From CAIOSQ01 sp044359885 (GTDB lineage: Bacteria > Pseudomonadota > Alphaproteobacteria > CACIAM-22H2), in the NCBI GenBank assembly GCA_044359885.1, contig JBIKLI010000229.1, forward strand, positions 1 to 7,208: 7,208 bases of DNA, read 5' to 3'. The notes under the pieces were generated by a model, which had not been told where the DNA came from, made no database searches, and was given only the letters and a program-made list of their open reading frames with translations. This document shows, one piece after another, positions 1 to 4,840 of the stretch. Both the position numbers and the translations under genes were made by a program. How positions within the stretch are numbered: the first letter of the stretch is position 1; each line of letters begins with the position of its first letter.

Positions 1-1
1 A

Positions 2-367
2 ACGACGTCGCTGCAGGTGGAGGTGCCGGCGCTGCGCAACGCCAAGGGGACACTGAACTGCCGCCTGTTCGCCGAGGCCGCGAGTTTTCCCGATGGCGAC
101 GGCGCGCGCACGGTTCGCGCCGCCATCGCCGAGACGCAGGCCCGTTGCGTGTTCGACGGCCTGCCGCCCGGCATCTACGCGGTCGCGGTTGTGCATGACG
201 AGAACGGCAACGGGCGGCTCGACCGGAATATCCTCGGGATGCCGGTCGAGGGCTACGGCGTCTCGAACAATCGCACCTACGCGTTTTCGGCTCCGCGTTG
301 GGAGGAATCGCGCTTCTCCCTCCTGGCACGCGAGCCGGCGGTCATGCGCATCGATCTGCGCTACTGA
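2..367 (+). CDS. DUF2141 family protein, 5'-truncated by window edge
   Basis: This is the C-terminal ~121 residues of a DUF2141 protein. The reading frame is open to the window edge and already reads family-like sequence (LQVEVPALRNAKGTLNCRLF) at its start, so the GTG at 17 is probably not the real start. Family members are usually ~140-150 residues with an N-terminal signal peptide, so roughly 20-30 residues should lie upstream. The hallmark stretch is present: LPPGIYAVAVVHDENGNGRLD, then GMPVEGYGVSNN, then a hydrophobic/aromatic tail ending in IDLRY. The DENGNGRLD segment resembles a calcium-binding loop, but metal binding is not established for the family. Function is unknown; a periplasmic or secreted location is inferred from family habit, since the signal peptide is not visible here. 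The gene ends 14 bp before a strong terminator, so it is the last gene of its transcription unit. Confidence 0.85.
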   Translation, partial: TTSLQVEVPALRNAKGTLNCRLFAEAASFPDGDGARTVRAAIAETQARCVFDGLPPGIYAVAVVHDENGNGRLDRNILGMPVEGYGVSNNRTYAFSAPRWEESRFSLLAREPAVMRIDLRY

Positions 368-381
368 CCGGCGGTCCTGTC

Positions 382-405
382 GGGGCTCGCAAGAGCTCCT
401 TTTTT
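382..405 (+). terminator. Rho-independent terminator with GCAA tetraloop
   Basis: The arm GGGGCTC (382-388) pairs with GAGCTCC (393-399), giving seven base pairs of which one is G-U. The loop is GCAA, a stable GNRA tetraloop, and six T residues (400-405) follow directly. It starts 14 bp after the DUF2141 stop codon and faces the right way to end that gene. It also separates that gene from the downstream SDR gene, which therefore needs its own promoter. Confidence 0.85.
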
Positions 406-416
406 CGGCACGAAAA

Positions 417-449
417 GAAACATTGTTTCCTATGGCAACAACGTTATCT
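417..449 (+). promoter_or_regulatory. Possible promoter/operator region upstream of the SDR gene
   Basis: The perfect inverted repeat GAAACA-T-TGTTTC (417-429) lies in an unusually AT-rich patch between the terminator and the SDR start. TTGTTT (423-428) could serve as a -35 box and TTATCT (444-449) as a -10 box. The 15-bp spacing is shorter than ideal, so the promoter call is weak. If it is right, the repeat overlaps the -35 box as a repressor operator would. No regulator gene is in the window. Confidence 0.35.
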
Positions 450-453
450 CGAT

Positions 454-460
454 GGGGAGG
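454..460 (+). promoter_or_regulatory. Ribosome binding site fixing the SDR start
   Basis: GGGGAGG lies 5 nt before the ATG at 466. The frame is open upstream to 298, but that extension runs through the terminator hairpin and the AT-rich gap. This Shine-Dalgarno sequence therefore settles the start at 466. Confidence 0.8.
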
Positions 461-465
461 CGCTC

Positions 466-1281
466 ATGGACACCGACACGACGACCCTGATCACCGGCGG
501 CGGAACCGGAATCGGCCTGGAAATGGCGCGGCTGCTGGCCGCGCGCGGGCACCGCCTGGTGCTGGTCAGCCGCGATGCCGGCCGGCTTCAGAAGGCGGCG
601 GACGAACTGTCCCGTGCGCATGGAATCGAGGCGCACGCGCATGCCGTCGACCTGTCCGAGCCCGGCGCCGCGCAGCGCCTGTTCGAGCGCACGCGGCGCC
701 AGGGGCTGCGAATCGACGGGCTGGTGAACAACGCCGGCTTCGGCGTGCTCGACGAGCATGTGGACATGGACGCAGCGCAACTGCGGCGCATGCTGCAGCT
801 GAACGTGGTGGCCGTGGCGGAGCTGTGTCACCGCTACGGCGGCGAGATGCGGCGGCGGCGCACCGGCCGCATCCTCAACGTCGCGTCCACGGCGGCGTTC
901 CAGCCCACGCCTTATTTCGCCGCATACGGAGCCGCCAAGGCCTTCGTTCTCAATTTCTCCGAGGCGCTGGCCATGGAGATGGAGGATCACGGCGTGAGCG
1001 TCGGCTGCCTGGCGCCGGGTCCGACCGATACGGCGTTCTTCGACGCCGTCGACCCGCGGCGGATCGCCGGCAGTCACCATTTCGGTAAAGCCGGCCGGGC
1101 AGACCCGCGCGACGTCGCTGCGGCCGGGGTCGCGCTGATGCTGGATGGCGGGCTCACGCGCGTGGTGGGGCTGACGAACCGGCTGGCGGCGCTGTCAAAC
1201 CGCTTCGCGCCGCGCGCGATGGTCGCCGCGGTGTCCAAGCGTCTGCTGCGACCGCTGGACCCGAGCGCCACGACGCCCTGA
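466..1281 (+). CDS. Classical short-chain dehydrogenase/reductase (SDR), NAD(P)-dependent
   Basis: This is a 271-residue Rossmann-fold oxidoreductase with all classical SDR signatures. It has the cofactor glycine motif TGGGTGIG (10-17), an Arg at 36 after strand beta-2 (SRDAGR) that favours NADPH, and Asp62 in VDLS. NNAG is at 88-91 and the structural Asn at 113. The catalytic residues are Ser141 (NVAST), Tyr154 and Lys158 (YGAAK), followed by the APGPTDT segment (183-189). Length is typical for a soluble cytoplasmic SDR. The pattern NVAS...FQPTPY...YGAAKAFVLNFSEAL resembles the broad DltE-like group of short-chain oxidoreductases, for which no single substrate can be named. The extra C-terminal ~40 residues are basic and could touch membranes or nucleic acid, but this is speculation. 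The 68-residue ORF follows after 47 bp and is probably co-transcribed. Confidence 0.92.
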   Translation: MDTDTTTLITGGGTGIGLEMARLLAARGHRLVLVSRDAGRLQKAADELSRAHGIEAHAHAVDLSEPGAAQRLFERTRRQGLRIDGLVNNAGFGVLDEHVDMDAAQLRRMLQLNVVAVAELCHRYGGEMRRRRTGRILNVASTAAFQPTPYFAAYGAAKAFVLNFSEALAMEMEDHGVSVGCLAPGPTDTAFFDAVDPRRIAGSHHFGKAGRADPRDVAAAGVALMLDGGLTRVVGLTNRLAALSNRFAPRAMVAAVSKRLLRPLDPSATTP

Positions 1282-1328
1282 CCTCGCCGTTTGGGCCGGC
1301 GAAGATTCGATCCCAAGGAGGAATCCCC

Positions 1329-1535
1329 ATGCGACTTCCCCATAAACTTCTCCGCGCCTCGCATCTGGCGGCGGCACCGCTCATCGGTGCCTTCGTCTAT
1401 TCCCGGGCGCTACGCGCCGACGACATCTTCGTGGCGGTCGTGCAATGGGTCGCGTTTCCGCTCCTGGCCGCCGCCGGTCTGGCGCTGTGGCTGGGGCCGC
1501 GTCTGGCGCGCCGCAGCCGCGTGCCGCGGGCATGA
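1329..1535 (+). CDS. Small putative membrane protein (68 aa), function unknown
   Basis: I do not recognise this family. The coding call rests on a near-perfect Shine-Dalgarno, AAGGAGG (1315-1321), 7 nt before the ATG, and on sensible composition. The start is basic (MRLPHKLLR), followed by a moderately hydrophobic stretch at ~13-25. A convincing transmembrane helix follows at ~34-55 (VAVVQWVAFPLLAAAGLALW), then a strongly basic tail (RLARRSRVPR). A one- or two-helix inner-membrane protein with a positive cytoplasmic C-terminus fits. It sits 47 bp after the SDR gene on the same strand, so the two probably share a transcript. The gene ends about 50 bp before the insertion-sequence scar and looks complete, though its original downstream neighbours may have been lost there. 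Confidence 0.7.
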   Translation: MRLPHKLLRASHLAAAPLIGAFVYSRALRADDIFVAVVQWVAFPLLAAAGLALWLGPRLARRSRVPRA

Positions 1536-1586
1536 GCCGGTCCAGGAGGGATCCCGCGGCCGTCTTCGGCGAAGCCGTGCCGCTTC

Positions 1587-1617
1587 TGTCAAGCGACACC
1601 CGGAATTGCCCCCCCCC
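1587..1617 (+). repeat. Putative IS21-family right terminus and poly-C deletion junction
   Basis: Read inward on the plus strand, the segment begins TGTCAAGCGACACCCGGAAT, which looks like an IS21-family end (TGT start). It is in the right place and orientation to lie just after istB. It runs into nine C residues (1609-1617), where istB similarity stops abruptly. The istB 3' end is missing, so the run probably marks an internal deletion joining mid-istB to the terminus. Confidence 0.45.
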
Positions 1618-1985
1618 AGCACCGCGCCCCATTCGCCGACCGAGCGGTTTGAGGTGATCAGTATCGCGCCGCGCTCGTAGCGACGGCCGACCAGTTGGAA
1701 GAATAGATGCGCGGCGTCGGGCTCGAAGGGCAGGTAGCCGAGTTCGTCGATGATCAGGAGCTTTGGCTTGGCATAGTGCATCAGCCTCTCCTCGAGGCGA
1801 CCATCGGCGTGCCCCGTGGCGAGTTGCGCCACCAGGGTGGTGGCCGGTGTGAACAGCACCGAGTAGCCCGCCACGATAGCCTCGCGGCCGAGCGCGACGG
1901 CGAGATGGGTCTTGCCCACGCCTGGCGGCCCGAGCAGGAGGACCGCCTCGAGCTTGAACGCCTTCGTGGATACCTGTCTTGCCAT
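1617..1985 (-). pseudogene. istB: istB fragment (IS21 transposition helper ATPase) fused to an orfA-like N-terminus
   Basis: IstB is the AAA+-type ATPase that partners the IstA transposase of IS21 elements. The recognisable core has Walker A GPPGVGKTH (residues 19-27 from the ATG at 1985), Walker B LLIIDELGYLPF (76-87) and the sensor-like ILITSNRSVGEW (108-119). Intact IstB proteins are ~240-260 residues with ~90 residues before Walker A; here there are only 18. Those 18 begin MARQVSTKAFKLEAV, which resembles the start of IS3-type OrfA (FKLEAVRLL) and not IstB. At the other end similarity stops at GAVLG, inside the poly-C run. The frame stays open to 1410, but that tail is arginine/proline-rich low-complexity sequence. 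It also runs antisense into the 68-residue gene, so I exclude it. No istA precedes it. It is a non-functional remnant. Confidence 0.85.
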
Positions 1986-2020
1986 GCCGGATCGCCCTGG
2001 CCGACGATGACCTCGTCGGA

Positions 2021-2047
2021 GGTGTCCGGAAATCCGGGGTTAGCTCA
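2021..2047 (-). repeat. Putative IS3-type left terminal repeat
   Basis: On the minus strand the sequence beginning at 2047 reads TGAGCTAACCCCGGATTTCC and continues to 2021. It starts with the TG typical of IS3-family ends and lies 62 bp before the ATG of the orfA-like N-terminus at 1985, a normal spacing for such elements. No matching right end is present in the window. Confidence 0.45.
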
Positions 2048-2050
2048 GCG

Positions 2051-2085
2051 CCCGGATTACTTCCATTTGGGGGGAGTAATCCGGG
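2051..2085. repeat. Stem-loop with perfect 11-bp arms downstream of the aldehyde dehydrogenase gene
   Basis: CCCGGATTACT (2051-2061) is the exact reverse complement of AGTAATCCGGG (2075-2085). On the plus-strand RNA three further pairs, one of them G-U, extend the stem to 14 bp with a 7-nt loop. It lies 30 bp beyond the aldehyde dehydrogenase stop codon. It has no T-tract on either side, so it is not a standard intrinsic terminator, although it could stabilise the 3' end of that mRNA. Its right arm is shared with the IS-end-like repeat at 2075-2094, so it may instead be transposon debris. Confidence 0.6.
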
Positions 2086-2094
2086 GGTAGATCA
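2075..2094 (-). repeat. Second IS-end-like copy, direct repeat of the one at 2028-2047
   Basis: Read on the minus strand from 2094, TGATCTACCCCCGGATTACT matches TGAGCTAACCCCGGATTTCC (from 2047) at 16 of 20 positions in the same orientation, 47 bp apart. This could be a terminus of a second related element, or an internal terminal repeat of the same one. Confidence 0.45.
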
Positions 2095-2115
2095 CTGCGT
2101 TCCCGGTTGGTTTGT

Positions 2116-3555
2116 TCATGCCAGGATGTAGCTGGTCTTGACCTGGGTGAAGAACTCGGACGCGTAGCGGCCCTGTTCGCGCGGGCCGTAGGACGACGCC
2201 TTCCGGCCGCCGAAGGGCACGTGATAGTCGACGCCGGCGGTGGGCAGGTTGACCATGACCATTCCGGCCTCGGCGTTGCGCTTGAAATGCGAGGCATGTT
2301 TCAGGCTGGTGGTGCAGATGCCGGCGGACAGGCCGTATTCGGTGTCGTTGGCGATGGCCAGCGCCTCTTCGTAGGACTTGACGCGGATCACGGAGGCCAC
2401 CGGGCCGAAGATCTCCTCGCGGCTGATGCGCATCGCGTTGGTCGCCTCGGTGAACAGCGCCGGCGCGAGATAGAAGCCCGGCGTGGCGCGGTTGAGGAGC
2501 TGCCCGCCGGAGACCAGCTTCGCGCCTTCCTGCGTGCCGATGCGGATGTAGTCGAGGTCCTGGTCGAGCTGGCTCTGGTCGACCACCGGGCCGATCTGCG
2601 TGCCCGCCTTCAGCGCGTCGTCGACGACGATGCCCGAGAGCCGCTCGCTCAGCGCCGCGACGAAGCGGTCGTGGATGCCCTCGGTCACGATCAGGCGCGA
2701 GGACGCGGTGCAGCGCTGGCCGGTCGAGAAGAACGCGCCGTTGAGGGCGCACTCGACCGCTGTCTTCAGATCCGCGTCGTCGAGCACGACCAGCGGGTTC
2801 TTGCCGCCCATCTCCAGCTGGAACTTCGCCATCCGGCCCGCGCAGGTGGCGGCGACATGGCGCCCCGTGGCGGCGGAACCGGTGAAGGTGACCGCCTGCA
2901 CGTCCCGGCTGTTGAGGATCGCCTCGCCGACGACCGAGCCGCGGCCCATGACGAGGTTGAACACGCCCTTGGGCAGGCCCGAGCGCGAGATGATCTCGGC
3001 GATCGCCCAGCCGCAGCCCGGCACCAGATCGGCCGGCTTGAACACCACGGCGTTGCCATAGCAGAGCGCCGGCGCGATCTTCCACGCGGGGATCGCGATC
3101 GGGAAGTTCCAGGGCGTGATGATGCCGACAACGCCCATCGGCTCGCGGGTCATCTCGACCTCGACGCCCGGCCGCACCGAGGCGATCTTCTCGCCGGCGA
3201 GGCGCAGCGCCTCGCCCGCGAAGAAGGCGAAGATCTGGCTGGCGCGGATCGTCTCGCCGATGCCCTCGGCCAGGGTCTTGCCCTCTTCGCGCGACAGCAG
3301 CCTTCCAAGCTCGTCCTTGCGCGCGAGGATCTCGTCGGCGACGCGGCGCAGGACGTCATGGCGCTCCTGCGGCGTCGAGCGCGCCCAGCCATGGCCGGCC
3401 GCCTTCGCCGCCGCGATCGCGGCGGCGACGTGGGCGGCGCTGGCGCGCGCGTACTCGCCGACGACGTCGCCGGTGTTCGAGGGATTGACGTTGCGCGTCG
3501 CTTCGGCGCTCTCGATCCAGTCGCCGGCGATGAAGTTCGCGAATTGCTTGCCCAT
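2116..3555 (-). CDS. Aldehyde dehydrogenase, probably alpha-ketoglutarate-semialdehyde dehydrogenase type
   Basis: This is a full-length (479-residue) NAD(P)+-dependent aldehyde dehydrogenase that oxidises an aldehyde to its acid in the cytoplasm. Catalytic landmarks are all present: Asn150 in PWNFP, Lys173 in FKPA, the cofactor-loop FTGSAATG (224-231), general base Glu248 in LEMGG, and nucleophile Cys282 in GQRCTASSR. EIFGP is at 381-385. The C-terminal FGGRKASSYGPREQG (448-462) and the Cys context are typical of dehydrogenases annotated as alpha-ketoglutarate-semialdehyde (2,5-dioxopentanoate) dehydrogenases. These are the last step of non-phosphorylative pentonate, glucarate/galactarate and hydroxyproline routes. 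Other semialdehydes remain possible. AGGAG (complement of 3563-3567) lies 7 nt before the ATG. The gene follows the enolase-superfamily gene by 35 bp on the same strand, an evident operon. Its end is intact despite IS debris starting ~20 bp downstream. Confidence 0.93.
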   Translation of the reverse strand: MGKQFANFIAGDWIESAEATRNVNPSNTGDVVGEYARASAAHVAAAIAAAKAAGHGWARSTPQERHDVLRRVADEILARKDELGRLLSREEGKTLAEGIGETIRASQIFAFFAGEALRLAGEKIASVRPGVEVEMTREPMGVVGIITPWNFPIAIPAWKIAPALCYGNAVVFKPADLVPGCGWAIAEIISRSGLPKGVFNLVMGRGSVVGEAILNSRDVQAVTFTGSAATGRHVAATCAGRMAKFQLEMGGKNPLVVLDDADLKTAVECALNGAFFSTGQRCTASSRLIVTEGIHDRFVAALSERLSGIVVDDALKAGTQIGPVVDQSQLDQDLDYIRIGTQEGAKLVSGGQLLNRATPGFYLAPALFTEATNAMRISREEIFGPVASVIRVKSYEEALAIANDTEYGLSAGICTTSLKHASHFKRNAEAGMVMVNLPTAGVDYHVPFGGRKASSYGPREQGRYASEFFTQVKTSYILA

Positions 3556-3590
3556 GTTCAGTCTCCTGCGATGATTTCGGTGCCGCGGCG

Positions 3591-4778
3591 TCAGATCGCC
3601 GGCGTGCGGTAGAGGAGCTTGCCGCCGACCTTGATCTCGACATCGAGCAGGTACGGCTTGAAGCGGGCGGTGTCGACGGTCATGCCCAGGCCCGGCTTCT
3701 CGGGCAGGCGGACCATGCCGTCGGGACCGCGATCGAGGCGCTCGACGGTGATCGCGTAGGCGACGTCGCGCGCCTCCATGGGATATTCGCAGATCTCGTC
3801 CTTCTCGATGCCGGCGAAGGGCTGGATCGAGCCGTTGAGCGCGAGCTGCGACTGGAAGGAATGGTTGACGAAGGTGACGCCCCTGGCCTGGGCGTAGTCG
3901 GCGACGCGCTTGGCATCGGTGAGCCCCCCGATGCGCCCGGCATCGACCTGCACGAAGCCGATGCCGCCATAGTCGATCATGTTGCGTGCCGTCTGCCAGT
4001 CATGCGCGCCTTCGCCGCCGGCGAGCCGCACGCGCCCGCCTGAGGCCTTGGCAAGCTCGCCATAGGCGCCCAGCGCGCTGGAGATGAAGGGCTCCTCGAG
4101 CCAGGTGGCGCGGGTCTGCTCGAGCGCAGGCAGCGTCTTCTTCGCCCGTTCGACGTCGTCGACCCAGATCGTGCCGGCATCGACCAGAAGGATGCCGTCC
4201 TTGCCCATCCCCTCGCGCGCGGCGACCAGATGGTCGGCGTCGTATTGCGCGTCCTTCGTGCCGAACGGGCCCCAGCCGAACTTGGCGGCGCGGAAATTCT
4301 TCGCGGTCATGGCCCGCGCCTTCTCCAGCGTCTGTTGCGGCGTGTCGCCGAACAGGACCGAGGCGTAAGGCAGCTTGGGATAGGACTTCTTCCAGCCCAG
4401 CAGCTTCCAGGCGGGCTCGTCGCGCAGCCGGCCGAGCAGGTCCCAGAGCGCCATGTCGATGCCCGACAGGATATGCGAGCTCTGCAGCATGTCGGCGCTG
4501 CGCGCCCGTACGCGCGCGGCGATGCGATGGATGTCCGAGACGCTCTCCAGCGTCTCGCCCAGCACCGAATCGATCACCGGGTGGCAGGCGCTGTGGGACA
4601 TCGGCGCGACAAGGCCCGCGATCGAGGGCAGGGGGGCCGCCTCGCACTCGCCCCAGCCGACCTTGCCGCCGGCGGCGACGCGCACGACGCAGGCGTCCTG
4701 GCTGCCGTCGCCGACATCCTCGATGACGGGCATCGCCAGATAGAAGAAATCGACCGATTCGATGGACGTCCTTGCCAT
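3591..4778 (-). CDS. Enolase-superfamily (mandelate racemase/muconate lactonizing) protein, likely sugar-acid dehydratase
   Basis: The protein has 395 residues, with an N-terminal capping domain (~1-130), a (beta/alpha)7-beta barrel and the cap-completing tail. Metal ligands fit Asp200 (LLVDAG), Glu228 (WLEEP) and Glu256 (AGGEG). A His-Asp dyad is visible as Asp279 (QVDAGRIGG) and His306 (FVNHSF), 27 residues apart as in mandelate racemase. A second-shell acid is Glu331 (CEYPM). The barrel motif that is KxK in mandelate racemase reads AAKFGWG, so the second Lys is replaced by Gly168. This argues for a dehydratase relying on the His-Asp dyad over a two-base racemase. Mg2+-dependent removal of water from an aldonate or aldarate to give a 2-keto-3-deoxy acid is the likely reaction; the substrate cannot be named. 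TCCTCC (4789-4794, GGAGGA on the coding strand) lies 10 nt before the ATG. The gene is first in an operon with the aldehyde dehydrogenase gene. Confidence 0.88.
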   Translation of the reverse strand: MARTSIESVDFFYLAMPVIEDVGDGSQDACVVRVAAGGKVGWGECEAAPLPSIAGLVAPMSHSACHPVIDSVLGETLESVSDIHRIAARVRARSADMLQSSHILSGIDMALWDLLGRLRDEPAWKLLGWKKSYPKLPYASVLFGDTPQQTLEKARAMTAKNFRAAKFGWGPFGTKDAQYDADHLVAAREGMGKDGILLVDAGTIWVDDVERAKKTLPALEQTRATWLEEPFISSALGAYGELAKASGGRVRLAGGEGAHDWQTARNMIDYGGIGFVQVDAGRIGGLTDAKRVADYAQARGVTFVNHSFQSQLALNGSIQPFAGIEKDEICEYPMEARDVAYAITVERLDRGPDGMVRLPEKPGLGMTVDTARFKPYLLDVEIKVGGKLLYRTPAI

Positions 4779-4840
4779 GGCCGGCAGTTCCTCCGCATGT
4801 TTTGCCCCGGCGCCGGTGCCGGCGCGCGAGGAGGGATGGC
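4779..4840. promoter_or_regulatory. Compact 62-bp divergent intergenic region with 16-bp palindrome
   Basis: Both enolase-superfamily genes start from this gap, and it contains both of their Shine-Dalgarno sites. A near-perfect palindrome, GCGCCGG-TG-CCGGCGC (4810-4825), sits between them, 3 nt from the AGGAGG of the rightward gene. It overlaps CCGGCGCCGG (4807-4816). This is the natural place for an operator controlling both directions, but GC-rich palindromes arise easily by chance at this base composition. No convincing -35/-10 pairs are visible, so promoters may lie partly inside the opposite coding sequence. Confidence 0.4.
4829..4834 (+). promoter_or_regulatory. Ribosome binding site fixing the start at 4841
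   Basis: AGGAGG lies 6 nt before the ATG at 4841. The frame has an earlier ATG at 4772, but that would overlap the divergent gene's start and add a proline/arginine-rich leader unlike the family N-terminus. The protein proper begins MKITAVETIQ, as expected. Confidence 0.85.

Larger units (their letters stand above)
1587..2047 (-). mobile_element. Degraded, apparently hybrid IS remnant (IS21-like right part, IS3-like left part)
   Basis: The 461-bp remnant reads on the minus strand. From its left end (2047) it has an IS3-like terminal sequence and a start codon at 1985 followed by ~15 codons typical of IS3-type orfA. An in-frame junction near 1940 leads into the ATPase core of an IS21 istB, which breaks in a run of nine C (1609-1617). 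An IS21-like terminus beginning TGTCAAGCGACACC at 1587 follows. There is no istA, no istB N-terminal region or C-terminus, and no IS3 orfB, so it cannot transpose by itself. The family assignments rest on sequence recognition without a database search. The IstB core is certain; the IS3 portion and exact ends are less so. Confidence 0.65.

Noticed and set aside
298..465. Upstream extension of the SDR open frame
   Set aside because: It overlaps the end of the DUF2141 gene and crosses its terminator. The GGGGAGG at 454-460 and the family N-terminus place the start at 466.
1410..1616. C-terminal extension of the istB-fragment reading frame
   Set aside because: After the poly-C run the translation loses all IstB similarity and becomes arginine/proline-rich. 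It also overlaps the 68-residue gene antisense, so it is read-through of a broken frame.
2051..2085. Intrinsic terminator for the aldehyde dehydrogenase operon
   Set aside because: The stem is strong, but no T-tract follows it on the minus strand, so it is described as a stem-loop only.
2107..3612. 501-codon plus-strand open frame, longer than the aldehyde dehydrogenase gene it overlaps
   Set aside because: It is antisense to a dehydrogenase with every catalytic motif in place. Its translation is repetitive Asp/Arg/Ala-rich sequence with no recognisable domain, as expected for the opposite strand of a high-GC gene.
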